From positions 3,259,501-3,323,500 of the forward strand of contig NZ_CP092473.1 of the NCBI RefSeq assembly GCF_014287515.2: DNA of 64,000 bases. Reading direction: 5' to 3'. Source of the stretch: Roseburia rectibacter (GTDB lineage: Bacteria > Bacillota > Clostridia > Lachnospirales > Lachnospiraceae). Below are positions 46,186-54,539 of this stretch, one piece after another. Each line of letters starts with the position of its first letter. The first letter of the stretch is position 1. Under the pieces are notes generated by a model that was not told where the DNA came from, made no database searches, and saw only the letters and a program-made list of their open reading frames with translations. Made by a program: the position numbers and the translations under genes.

Positions 46186-46620
46186 TTAGTTCTTATCCTT
46201 TTGATTTGCCATTTTTAATGCCTGCTGCACAAAATCTATCATATCATCTGCTTTGACCAGGGCAATCCCCTGTGCTTCATCACCTAACACCATGATCGTA
46301 TCTCCCGCTTTAATCTGAAAAACTTCTCTCGCCTTCTTTGGCAGAACGATCTGTCCTCTCGCTCCGACTGTAACCGTTCCAAACATATGCTTCCCTTTTG
46401 GCGGAAGTGGAAGACTTTTATTTTTTTCCTCATAATGCAGCATATCCTCCAACGCCACACCAAATGCTTCTGCCATCCTGTCACAGGCGATCACATCCGG
46501 AATACTCTCCCCAGATTCCCATTTTGAGACCGTCTGTCTGCTCGTTTCCGTCAGTTCCGCTAACTGCTCCTGTGACATTCCTGCCCGTTTTCTAAGTAAC
46601 TGTATATTATCTGAAAGCAT
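46186..46620 (-). CDS. XRE-AbrB two-domain transcriptional regulator
   Basis: A 145-residue protein. The N-terminal XRE helix-turn-helix is about 1-65 (GMSQEQLAELTETSRQTVSK) and the C-terminal AbrB/SpoVT-type swapped-hairpin domain is about 85-130 (GTVTVGARGQIVLPKKAREV). Both halves can bind DNA. The ATG at 46620 follows GGGAGGAAAAAC; the longer upstream reading frame contains the promoter. Three tandem 9-bp repeats just before the ribosome site look like its own operator. The acyltransferase gene follows. Confidence 0.9.
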   Translation of the reverse strand: MLSDNIQLLRKRAGMSQEQLAELTETSRQTVSKWESGESIPDVIACDRMAEAFGVALEDMLHYEEKNKSLPLPPKGKHMFGTVTVGARGQIVLPKKAREVFQIKAGDTIMVLGDEAQGIALVKADDMIDFVQQALKMANQKDKN

Positions 46621-46649
46621 GTTTTTCCTCCCATCTCCTCTCGTGTTCT

Positions 46650-46676
46650 CATACATTTCATACTTTTCATACTTTA
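46650..46676 (-). repeat. Three tandem 9-bp repeats, candidate operator
   Basis: CATACATTT, CATACTTTT and CATACTTTA stand head to tail on the + strand, 30 bases before the XRE-AbrB ATG. Upstream, read leftward, TTTACA (46684-46679) could be a -35. Tandem sites of this kind suit autoregulation. Confidence 0.5.
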
Positions 46677-46723
46677 TTGTAAACATACGAAACATCATTT
46701 TCCAGCAAAAGATATAACAAAAA

Positions 46724-46762
46724 GAGACCACATATGTTATTTTTTTTAACATGGGTGATCTC
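46724..46762 (-). terminator. Terminator of the GH43 gene
   Basis: Leftward, a 16-bp stem (GAGATCACCCATGTTA against TAACATATGTGGTCTC, with a 2x2 internal loop and one G-U), an A8 loop and TTTTTG. It makes the GH43 gene at 46878 a separate unit. Confidence 0.8.
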
Positions 46763-46877
46763 CTGAAACATGTTTTGTTTTTCCTCTGCTTCACTATACA
46801 ATACCGTTGTAAAAACCAATGTCCAAAGTAGGAAAAATTTGAGTAAATTCCGACACTTATTTTATGCAGTTCTATCT

Positions 46878-48374
46878 TTATGAGATTTCATCAACATCAT
46901 AATACTTAAAATCCCGGAAGCAGGCACTTCCTCCTGTTTCCTCTGCCGCATAGCAGAACAGACCAAACCGGCAACCAGTAAAATGATCCAGTTTGAAGTA
47001 CAGCTTATGCACGTTTCCGATGGGTAGCCAGTCTCCCTTATTTACCCGGTAATAGCAGCGTGCTTCATCCTTCATGTTACAGAAATCTGCTTCAAGGCGA
47101 AAATCCATCTGATGTGATTCAACAACAGTTCCTTCCGTCATATCCAATATACCATCTTCTTTTTTATCCAGCATAAGGACTTCATATTTTCCATGATGTT
47201 TTGTAATGCCAACTGCAGCATAACAGCTCTGCAACGCACACAAACCTGCGACATCGCCCTCTTTCAATGCAGAAGCATCAACAGTAACCTCAGCTGCGCA
47301 GGACGGATAACTCATCCTTTGCGTAAGCGTATTTACTGCCTGTGTAAGCTCTGTACAAACTTCCCGTGTTGTAATTGTATAGGTTCCCTGCAATGCATCC
47401 AGATGATAGTACCGTGGATCTGGATCATGATTAAACTGCCAGCGCGAAAGCAGCCCATTACAGAAATCATCACTTCCCACTAATGGCTGATAAATATATC
47501 CTGGTCTGGTACTGTGAACCTCTATTTCTTCCGGCACATGTCCGTTCTGTCCAAAAAACGGAAAATGATCCTTCCAGGTAACCGGAAGCAGAATAGGAAT
47601 CCGTCCAACTGCTCCGGAATCCTGAAACAGCATTGCATACCACTTTCCATCCGGCGTATCCACTATTCCTCCCTGTGCCACGCCCTGCCCACAATATCCA
47701 CGATCATCACAAAGTACATCTCCACCCGTGAATTCTCCTTCCAGAGAATCACTGTAAAAGCATGCTTCCGTCCGCATCCAGCGGTCTCTCAGGGAATGAA
47801 CCAGAAAAATATAATAATAGCCGTTTATTTTTTGAATATGAGAACCCTCATAGCCTAGCTCCGGGTTCTTATGATCACTGACTAAAAGACGATGTAATCC
47901 GTCCTTCTTTGGTGCAGTCAAATCTTCATTCAATTCTGTAATCCAGATTTCATCATTTCCATATACAATATAGTTTCTGCCATCCTCATCAAATAATAAG
48001 GAGCCGTCATGATAAAAGCCTTCTATCAGCTGCTTTTTCCATGGACCATCTATTTTTTCCGAAGTATACAAATAAGTCTTACGGGTATCATTTGCCACAA
48101 AGCAGATATAAAATCGGCCTTCATGATAGCGCAGGGAAGCTGCCCACATGCCCTGTCCGTAAATATTCTGACCGCTTTTCAGTTGCTGCGCATCCGTATG
48201 ATCCAACGTCTCATAGACATAAGTCACATGCTCCCAGTGCACCAGATCAAAAGACTGCAGAATCTCACAGCCCGGCATAAAGTGCATGGTTGTGGATACC
48301 ATATAATAGGTGTCTTCTACGCGGATCACGTCCAGATCTGGATAATCCAATCTTGTTATAGGATTTACATTCAT
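46878..48374 (-). CDS. GH43 beta-xylosidase/arabinosidase-like enzyme
   Basis: A 498-residue enzyme. The five-bladed propeller begins NPITRLDYPDLDVIRVEDTY with the catalytic base Asp in YPDLDV, a Glu in LGYEGSHIQKINGYYYIF as likely acid, and the D of GFYHDGSLLFDEDG as pKa modulator. The C-terminal 180 residues form a beta-sandwich of the DUF1349/GH43 C2 type (FCNGLLSRWQFNHDP onwards). Expected on xylo- or arabino-oligosaccharides. No signal peptide. AAAGGAATAAACA precedes the ATG. Monocistronic with its own terminator; a possible LacI-type operator lies about 155 bases upstream. Confidence 0.9.
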   Translation of the reverse strand: MNVNPITRLDYPDLDVIRVEDTYYMVSTTMHFMPGCEILQSFDLVHWEHVTYVYETLDHTDAQQLKSGQNIYGQGMWAASLRYHEGRFYICFVANDTRKTYLYTSEKIDGPWKKQLIEGFYHDGSLLFDEDGRNYIVYGNDEIWITELNEDLTAPKKDGLHRLLVSDHKNPELGYEGSHIQKINGYYYIFLVHSLRDRWMRTEACFYSDSLEGEFTGGDVLCDDRGYCGQGVAQGGIVDTPDGKWYAMLFQDSGAVGRIPILLPVTWKDHFPFFGQNGHVPEEIEVHSTRPGYIYQPLVGSDDFCNGLLSRWQFNHDPDPRYYHLDALQGTYTITTREVCTELTQAVNTLTQRMSYPSCAAEVTVDASALKEGDVAGLCALQSCYAAVGITKHHGKYEVLMLDKKEDGILDMTEGTVVESHQMDFRLEADFCNMKDEARCYYRVNKGDWLPIGNVHKLYFKLDHFTGCRFGLFCYAAEETGGSACFRDFKYYDVDEIS

Positions 48375-48526
48375 TGTTTATTCCTTTCTGTTTTATCTCC
48401 ATATTCTTTCTTTGTTCTATTCTATTTTTACTATTTTATCTTTGTTTCTTATCCGTCTGCCTTTTCAACTCTTCTCTGCCCCATTTCACTATTGCTAATA
48501 TCACAATCTCACAGTAAAATATAATA

Positions 48527-48538
48527 ATCGAAAACGAT
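48527..48538. promoter_or_regulatory. Candidate LacI-type operator upstream of GH43
   Basis: The palindrome ATCGAAAACGAT has arms ATCG and CGAT around AAAA. Read leftward, it lies just before TTATTATATT, which could be a -10. No good -35 is visible. The only basis is symmetry and place. Confidence 0.3.
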
Positions 48539-48610
48539 CCTACACCATGTTATTCATCAGAAATTTCCGGTTTGCACAGATTTACCGGGAATAAACAGAA
48601 GGAGACCAGC

Positions 48611-48649
48611 ATGAAGGAAAATATAACACTTAATTCTGCAATACAATGA
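48611..48649 (+). other. 12-codon ORF with strong ribosome site
   Basis: AGAAGGAGACCAGC precedes ATG at 48611. The frame reads MKENITLNSAIQ and stops at 48649, one base before the stop codon of the GGDEF gene on the other strand. It may be the leftover 5' end of a lost gene or a leaderless chance match. Confidence 0.25.
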
Positions 48650-48650
48650 T

Positions 48651-49985
48651 TTATCTGCGCCGTTTCAGTCCGTGTTCCTTATAATACCGGTCTTTATCCT
48701 CATACATCAGGCGCTCCGATTCGTTTAAAAGCAGATCGATATCCTTAGGGCCGCGTTCTTTCCATATCATGCCAACCGCCATCGTAACCTGATGTTCTTT
48801 CATATCCATGCGCAGTTTCTCAACGTGTTCCCTCAGGTCTTTTTCCTCTATTCCAAGACAGAGTACTAAAAGTTCATCGCCGCCGATCCGATACAGACCA
48901 TACCCCTTAAATACACCCGCTAAGCACTCACATGCCCTGATGATCAACCGATCTCCGGCTTCATGCCCCTGCTCATCATTGACCTTTTTCAGCCCTGTGA
49001 TATCGCAGTACACTACACCGATCTGTTCCCCATTCCACTCATGCTCCACAAACCAGTCGACCGCATAACGATTGCCAAACTGAGTGAGCTGGTCATGATA
49101 ACTCATGCGTTCTAACTGACGGAGCAGATTTCTTCTCCGAATGGAGGAAACAATAAAAGATCCCATGATATGAAGCATATCGGAAACATAATCTAATGAT
49201 TCTGCCGGTGGATTATCCACTCCGTAAAATCCAATGATCTTTTTCTCCCAATAAAGTGGAACAACCACCAGTGAATGGATATCCTGACGTTTCAGATTCT
49301 TATACTGTTCCGAATCTTCCTCTCTGATGTTCTCCAGATTTTCAATTACAATGTTTTTATCTTCTTGAAAATTCCGATACCAGTTGGCACATAATTCTGG
49401 TGGAAGGTTCTGTAAATTATCTTTCTCCGGCTTGATTCCATTTGCAACCCACTCGTAAGTGTTGTCATCGTACCCATTCTCATTATGCTCAAAAATATAT
49501 GTTCTCTCTCCATCTAATGCCTTTCCTATATATTCCAGAATGATGTCCAGCGATTTATCCGCAGAAGATGTTCCAAGGGCAAGACGCAGTCCCTCATTAA
49601 CGATTTTTTCCAGTTTTTCGTAGCGGCGTACCACATTTTTCTGATGTTCCTGAGAACTTATATTCAGAGCAATCTCTATTCTATATCGTCTGCCATTGTC
49701 CTCCACAACAGTATCCTTAATTTTAAAGTATTTATTTAAAAGCGGGTTAAAATACCGCCACTCCTTAAACTGTCCTTCCTGCAGTTCATCATTATTGCAG
49801 ATCGTACAGGGCAGGCTTGAATTCTGAAGCAATTCATAACATTTTTTGCCGGCAAGTTCCTCTTTTGAATGTATCCCATAAGTATCTCTCATCTTTTTAT
49901 TCATATAAACCAGTTCATGGGTATCCGCATCTGCAACATATACATATTCATTCATATTTTCAAAAAAATTCCAGATTCTTTCCAT
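48651..49985 (-). CDS. PAS-GAF-GGDEF diguanylate cyclase
   Basis: A 444-residue cytoplasmic protein: PAS domain (about 5-115, EYVYVADADTHELVYMNKKM), GAF domain (about 130-285) and GGDEF domain (about 290-440). The active-site loop is GGDEL (YRIGGDELLV), a tolerated variant, and DITGLKKVNDEQGHEAGD is intact, so c-di-GMP synthesis is likely. No RxxD inhibitory site is evident before it. The start at 49985 has GGGGAATGGT. Together with the HD-GYP protein at 53401 it gives synthesis and breakdown of the messenger within 5 kb. Confidence 0.9.
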   Translation of the reverse strand: MERIWNFFENMNEYVYVADADTHELVYMNKKMRDTYGIHSKEELAGKKCYELLQNSSLPCTICNNDELQEGQFKEWRYFNPLLNKYFKIKDTVVEDNGRRYRIEIALNISSQEHQKNVVRRYEKLEKIVNEGLRLALGTSSADKSLDIILEYIGKALDGERTYIFEHNENGYDDNTYEWVANGIKPEKDNLQNLPPELCANWYRNFQEDKNIVIENLENIREEDSEQYKNLKRQDIHSLVVVPLYWEKKIIGFYGVDNPPAESLDYVSDMLHIMGSFIVSSIRRRNLLRQLERMSYHDQLTQFGNRYAVDWFVEHEWNGEQIGVVYCDITGLKKVNDEQGHEAGDRLIIRACECLAGVFKGYGLYRIGGDELLVLCLGIEEKDLREHVEKLRMDMKEHQVTMAVGMIWKERGPKDIDLLLNESERLMYEDKDRYYKEHGLKRRR

Positions 49986-50207
49986 ACCATTCCCCATTTC
50001 GTGCTTAAAAAAACAATATTCTCATTCCTGACAAGCCTGAATACAAATATAAACTTGTTATCTATTATAACTCAAAATTCGACAATATACAGTATATTTT
50101 TTCTTTTAACCAGAAAAAGGAAGTATGAAAAATAAAAAATCATTTTTCACACCCCCTTTTCTCATTCAGGGCGACAGAAAGGTTTCCAAAACATTTATTT
50201 TATTGAT

Positions 50208-51788
50208 TTATCCAAGGATCTCTGCTAAATCTGCTTCCGGTGTCGCAATCGGTGCAATGCCGTAATTTTCTACCAGATAATTTAAAATATTCGGTGAGAT
50301 AAATGCCGGCAGTGTCGGTCCTAGCTTTATATTTTTGATACCAAGGTGGAGCAGTGTCAATAAAATGCAGACTGCTTTCTGTTCGTACCAGGAAAGCACC
50401 ATGGAAAGCGGCAGCTCATTCACGCCACAGTCAAATGCCTCCGCAAGTGCCACTGCGACACGGATCGCACTGTAGGCATCGTTGCACTGTCCCATATCAA
50501 GGATTCTTGGCAATCCGCCGATCGTTCCAAGATCAAGATCGTTAAAGCGGTATTTTCCACATGCAAGTGTTAAGATCATGGTATCCTTTGGCGTCTGTTT
50601 TACAAACTCTGTATAATAATTTCTTCCGACCCGCGCGCCATCACAGCCGCCGACTAAAAAGAAGTGACGGATATCACCGGATTTTACGGCTGCGATCACC
50701 TGATCTGCCACGCCAAGTACAGTTCCGTGACCGAATCCGGTCATGACCTTTGTACCGCCATTGATACCGGTAAACTGTGTATCCTCTTTGTAACCGCCAA
50801 GCTCTAACGCTTTTTCGATAACCGGGGTAAAGTCTTTATCTTCCCCGATATGCACCATTTCCGGATAAGAAACCACTTCTGTTGTAAATACACGGTCTGC
50901 ATAACTTTCTTTGACCGGCATCAGGCAGTTTGTTGTGTAAAGAACCGGTGCCGGAATATGATCAAATTCCTTCTGCTGATTCTGCCATGCAGTACCAAAG
51001 TTGCCTTTTAAATGCGGATATTTCTTTAATTCCGGGTAAGCATGTGCCGGCAGCATCTCACCGTGTGTATAAACGTTGATTCCCTTGTCTTTTGTCTGCT
51101 CTAACAAGAGCTTCAGATCATAAAGATCATGTCCGGTAATAACGATAAATGGTCCCTTTTCCACCATCAGAGGCACTTCCGTCGGTACCGGTGTTCCAAA
51201 TGTTTCTGTGTTAGCACGGTCTAACATCTCCATGCAGGTAAGATTTACTTTTCCTGTTTCTAACACGAGTGGTAGCAGATCCCCCATCTCGAAATCTTCA
51301 CCGACTGCAAATAAGGCACGATAGAAAAAGTCATTTACTTCCTCATTTGTATATCCGAGTACCATTGCATGATAAGCATAAGCTGCCATACCACGGATGC
51401 CAAATAAAATTAAGGATTTTAAGGAACGGATATCCTCATCTGCCTCCCACATCCGCTTCATATCATAATCATTGGTATTGCCGCACGGTGATATGCAAGT
51501 CGTACATCCAGGTGCAACTTTCGCTTTTTCTTCTCTGACACGGGCGATCATTTCACGCAGTGTCTCATCATTAAAATTCACATTTGTGATGGTTGTAAAT
51601 AAACCTTCTATTATAATGCGGTCCGTCTGCTCTGTCTTTGGGTTGTTCATGCAGGCATGTGCAAGTCCCACAAGTGCTCCTGTCAGTTCATCCTGCAGAT
51701 CCGCTGTTGCACTCTTCTTTCCACATACACCGGCAGCTCCCGTACATCCGCTGCATCCCGCTGTCTGCTCACACTGAAAACAAAACAT
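50208..51788 (-). CDS. hcp: Hybrid-cluster protein (hydroxylamine reductase)
   Basis: A 526-residue Hcp. The N-terminal cysteine motif MFCFQCEQTAGCSGC with a later Cys in GVCGKK binds the first Fe-S cluster. Hybrid-cluster ligands are found in the second half (CTTCISPCGN, TTNCLMPV, LTLACGKYRF, QCNDAYSAI). The protein reduces hydroxylamine in vitro and acts on NO in vivo. GGAGGATGATAT precedes the ATG. It follows the ferredoxin-like gene by 57 bases and shares its promoter. A weak A/T-rich hairpin at 50126-50149 may end the transcript. Confidence 0.96.
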   Translation of the reverse strand: MFCFQCEQTAGCSGCTGAAGVCGKKSATADLQDELTGALVGLAHACMNNPKTEQTDRIIIEGLFTTITNVNFNDETLREMIARVREEKAKVAPGCTTCISPCGNTNDYDMKRMWEADEDIRSLKSLILFGIRGMAAYAYHAMVLGYTNEEVNDFFYRALFAVGEDFEMGDLLPLVLETGKVNLTCMEMLDRANTETFGTPVPTEVPLMVEKGPFIVITGHDLYDLKLLLEQTKDKGINVYTHGEMLPAHAYPELKKYPHLKGNFGTAWQNQQKEFDHIPAPVLYTTNCLMPVKESYADRVFTTEVVSYPEMVHIGEDKDFTPVIEKALELGGYKEDTQFTGINGGTKVMTGFGHGTVLGVADQVIAAVKSGDIRHFFLVGGCDGARVGRNYYTEFVKQTPKDTMILTLACGKYRFNDLDLGTIGGLPRILDMGQCNDAYSAIRVAVALAEAFDCGVNELPLSMVLSWYEQKAVCILLTLLHLGIKNIKLGPTLPAFISPNILNYLVENYGIAPIATPEADLAEILG

Positions 51789-51845
51789 ATATCATCCTCC
51801 ATTTATGTGTGTAAAAATGTTATTTTCACACTATCTTCGTTTTTC

Positions 51846-52556
51846 TTAATCTAAAATTTTTCCGTCAATTGAGATCGTCACAACATTCCATGGAATGAAT
51901 TTTCCGCTGTTCTTTAATGCAGTCACTGCTGCATGCTCGATTCCTCCACAGCAAGGTACTTCCATTCTCACGATCGTCACGCTCTTAATATCATTATTTT
52001 TAATGATCTCTGTCAGTTTTTCACTGTAATCCACATCATCTAATTTCGGACATCCGATCAGTGTCACTTTTCCACGGATAAAATCCTGATGGAAATTACC
52101 ATACGCATATGCGCTGCAGTCTGCCGCGATCAAAAGTTTTGCCCCGTCAAAATAAGGCGCATTGACCGGTGCAAGTTTGATCTGTACCGGCCACTGACGT
52201 AATTCTGAACTGACCGGTGAAGCTGCACTCTGATTTTCTTCTGCAGGTTTTCTTTCAAGCTGACGCATTCTTGCACCCGGACATCCACCGGAAAGTGCCT
52301 GTCCCATTGCCTGCATTTTTTTCTTTTTATTTTCCTGGACTGCTGCCTCATCATAAGCTGCCGCCTCACGCTCTATAAAAGAGATTGCTCCAACCGGACA
52401 GTTTGGCAGACAATCACCAAGTCCGTCACAATAATCATCACGAAGCAGTTTTGCCTTTCCGTCCACGATGCCGATCGCACCTTCATGACAAGCCTCTGCA
52501 CAAAGACCACATCCGTTGCATTTTTCTTCGTCTATCTGTATTACTCTGCGTACCAT
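51846..52556 (-). CDS. 4Fe-4S ferredoxin-like protein associated with Hcp
   Basis: A 236-residue protein. Two 4Fe-4S motifs lie in residues 1-65 (CNGCGLCAEACHEGAI and CDGLGDCLPNCPVGAI). A linker containing CPGARMRQLE follows, then a C-terminal domain with ADCSAYAYG, LIGCPKLDD and VPCCGGIEHA, whose cysteines suggest another metal site. Probable electron donor or assembly partner of Hcp. The start at 52556 is set by CAGGAGGAATTTAT. It is the first gene of the operon driven from the Crp/Fnr-type site at 52625. Confidence 0.9.
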   Translation of the reverse strand: MVRRVIQIDEEKCNGCGLCAEACHEGAIGIVDGKAKLLRDDYCDGLGDCLPNCPVGAISFIEREAAAYDEAAVQENKKKKMQAMGQALSGGCPGARMRQLERKPAEENQSAASPVSSELRQWPVQIKLAPVNAPYFDGAKLLIAADCSAYAYGNFHQDFIRGKVTLIGCPKLDDVDYSEKLTEIIKNNDIKSVTIVRMEVPCCGGIEHAAVTALKNSGKFIPWNVVTISIDGKILD

Positions 52557-52582
52557 ATAAATTCCTCCTGTTTTCTGCGCTC

Positions 52583-52642
52583 TTGACATTACTCGTACAC
52601 TATACTAGAATTTTTCTCAAAAGTATGTTGTCATAACAACAT
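52583..52642. promoter_or_regulatory. Overlapping divergent promoters and Crp/Fnr-type operator
   Basis: Rightward (regulator gene): TTGACA 52583-52588, 17-bp spacer, TAGAAT 52606-52611. Leftward (ferredoxin-hcp): -10 TATAGT at 52604-52599 with no good -35. The palindrome ATGTTGT-CATA-ACAACAT (52625-52642) is centred at 52633.5. That is -41.5 for the leftward start expected near 52592 (class II activation) and about +16 for the rightward start (autorepression). Confidence 0.7.
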
Positions 52643-52675
52643 TAAAAAAATTTTAAAAAAGAAGGTTTCTCTTTT

Positions 52676-53356
52676 ATGGATTATCAGTTTTTAAGTCAGA
52701 CAATGCTGTTTTCGGGCGAATCGCCGGAAGAAATTAAAGAAATGCTCTCCTGTCTTGGAGCAGTCACAAGAAGTTACGGAAAAGGCGAGATCATCTATCA
52801 CGCCGGGGAATGTGTTCATTCCATGGGACTTGTACTGTCCGGAAATGTTCAGATTGAAAATGATGATGTATGGGGAAATCACAGTGTATTAGATGACATA
52901 GCCCCCGGCTTTTTCTTCGCTGAAACTTACGCAAGCCTGTCAAAAGAACCTCTGATGGTCAATGTTGTCTCTGCATCCGCAAAGACAGAAGTATTGTTTT
53001 TAAATATAGGACGGCTGCTCACAACCTGCAATAACAGTTGTTCACATCACAACCGCCTGATCCATAATATGTTTTTTATTTCGGCACGGAAAAATCTGCT
53101 TCTCTCCCGCAGGATCTTCCATACCACACCAAAATCGATCCGCGGACGGCTTCTCTCTTACCTTTCTGCACAATCTGCCGCTGCGAAAAGCCTTGATTTT
53201 ACGATACCATTTAACAGACAGCAGCTTGCCGACTACTTAAACGTAGACCGCAGTGCCCTGTCTGCAGAACTATCAAAAATGCAGCGGGAGGGACTCCTTA
53301 AAACGGAGCGCAATCATTTTATTCTGCATGAAGATTCCCTCGACTCTGATCTCTGA
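52676..53356 (+). CDS. Crp/Fnr-family regulator of the hcp operon
   Basis: A 226-residue regulator. The cyclic-nucleotide-binding-like beta roll is residues 10-120. The dimerisation helix contains TTCNNSCSHHNR with two cysteines and two histidines that could bind heme or Fe-S. The C-terminal winged helix has recognition helix NRQQLADYLNVDRSALSAEL. Its divergence from ferredoxin-hcp matches the HcpR arrangement known for nitrosative-stress control. AGAAGG is the ribosome site. Confidence 0.88.
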   Translation: MDYQFLSQTMLFSGESPEEIKEMLSCLGAVTRSYGKGEIIYHAGECVHSMGLVLSGNVQIENDDVWGNHSVLDDIAPGFFFAETYASLSKEPLMVNVVSASAKTEVLFLNIGRLLTTCNNSCSHHNRLIHNMFFISARKNLLLSRRIFHTTPKSIRGRLLSYLSAQSAAAKSLDFTIPFNRQQLADYLNVDRSALSAELSKMQREGLLKTERNHFILHEDSLDSDL

Positions 53357-53400
53357 TCATGCTGCAAGTGAATCCACTGCATGATAGGACATCACGATTC

Positions 53401-54489
53401 TTATGCCATATGCACACAGTACCAGTCTTCGTCTACCTGTCTTGCTTCTTCTCCGACGGAGACGATCGGATGATCCATATCATTTAACGGAATATATTCA
53501 ACGCATCCTTCCCTGCCATCCGACATAATAACCTGCTGATGTCTGTATACTTTTACCATATTTTTTATAAATATATTGAGAAGATTCTGGTCAAGTCCTT
53601 TGTACCCCGCAGTTACAAACCACTGCAGCACATCAAACGGTATCTTCTCTTTTTTATAACTGCGCGCAGAAAGCATTGCATCATAAATATCCGAAATTGA
53701 TGTAATTCTTGCAAAATAAGAAATGGAGCTTCCTTTTAAACCATCCGGATAACCGCTTCCATCTAATTTTTCATGATGCCAGCGTACTGCATAGCGTACA
53801 TCCTCGCTGATATCCTCCCCCAGCAGTTCAAAAGAATAAAGCGGATGTCTTTTCATAATTTCAAACTCTTCCTGCGTCAGTTTTCTCGGTGCATTTAAAA
53901 TTTCTTCCGGTATCTTTGTTTTTCCGATATCATGAAGTACTCCTGTTAAGATCAGGTTCCGGACATCTGTTTCGTCGAGTCCTAACCACTGTCCCATGAT
54001 ACCGTTTAAAAGTGCAACATTTAGTGAATGTCTCTGCAATGCCTCATCAACAGGCCGTGGCACGGTAATACACTGGAAAATCTCTCCGGCATCCACGGAT
54101 ACCATTCTGCTGTATACTTTCTCCATCATACCTTCCACTTCAGCATGATTGACAAACATCACATTTTTGCTCATCTGAAGCACATGGTCGACGCCTTTGC
54201 GCAGTTCTGTATACCCGGTTCTGTTTTCCAACATTTTCTGCTGTATTTCAGCCGGACGGTCTTTTCCCTTCATGATATACTCGTAAGATCCGCGGAATGT
54301 TGTAATATAATTATTGCCTTCGCTGAAATTGATCAGTTTATCAAGTTTGCTTTTCGTGATAACTTCTCCGCTCGGCACTAAAAGTACACTTCCATTATAA
54401 TTGTAAAGATTATCTGATAAAACAAGTCCTTCCCACAAGTACTCCATCGGTACTTTTTCGAGACGTTCTGTTTTTTCGTATTTTGCCAT
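53401..54489 (-). CDS. HD-GYP domain cyclic-di-GMP phosphodiesterase
   Basis: A 362-residue protein. The N-terminal 120 residues are unclassified. The HD-GYP domain (about 150-310) has HDIGKTKIPEEILN and RWHHEKLDGSGYPDGLKG with all metal ligands plus DIYDAML. Expected to hydrolyse c-di-GMP. GGAGGACCGGTT fixes the ATG at 54489. Convergent with the Crp/Fnr gene across 44 bases. The HAD gene upstream (54540) is 50 bases away in the same direction and may be co-transcribed. Confidence 0.92.
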   Translation of the reverse strand: MAKYEKTERLEKVPMEYLWEGLVLSDNLYNYNGSVLLVPSGEVITKSKLDKLINFSEGNNYITTFRGSYEYIMKGKDRPAEIQQKMLENRTGYTELRKGVDHVLQMSKNVMFVNHAEVEGMMEKVYSRMVSVDAGEIFQCITVPRPVDEALQRHSLNVALLNGIMGQWLGLDETDVRNLILTGVLHDIGKTKIPEEILNAPRKLTQEEFEIMKRHPLYSFELLGEDISEDVRYAVRWHHEKLDGSGYPDGLKGSSISYFARITSISDIYDAMLSARSYKKEKIPFDVLQWFVTAGYKGLDQNLLNIFIKNMVKVYRHQQVIMSDGREGCVEYIPLNDMDHPIVSVGEEARQVDEDWYCVHMA

Positions 54490-54539
54490 AACCGGTCCTC
54501 CATTCATATATGAATGTATCGGCATTTTTTTCTATCACA

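Noticed and set aside
53355..53382. Hairpin between the convergent Crp/Fnr and HD-GYP genes
   Set aside because: Stem is interrupted by a 4-base bulge and no U-run follows on either strand, so a terminator call is not supported.
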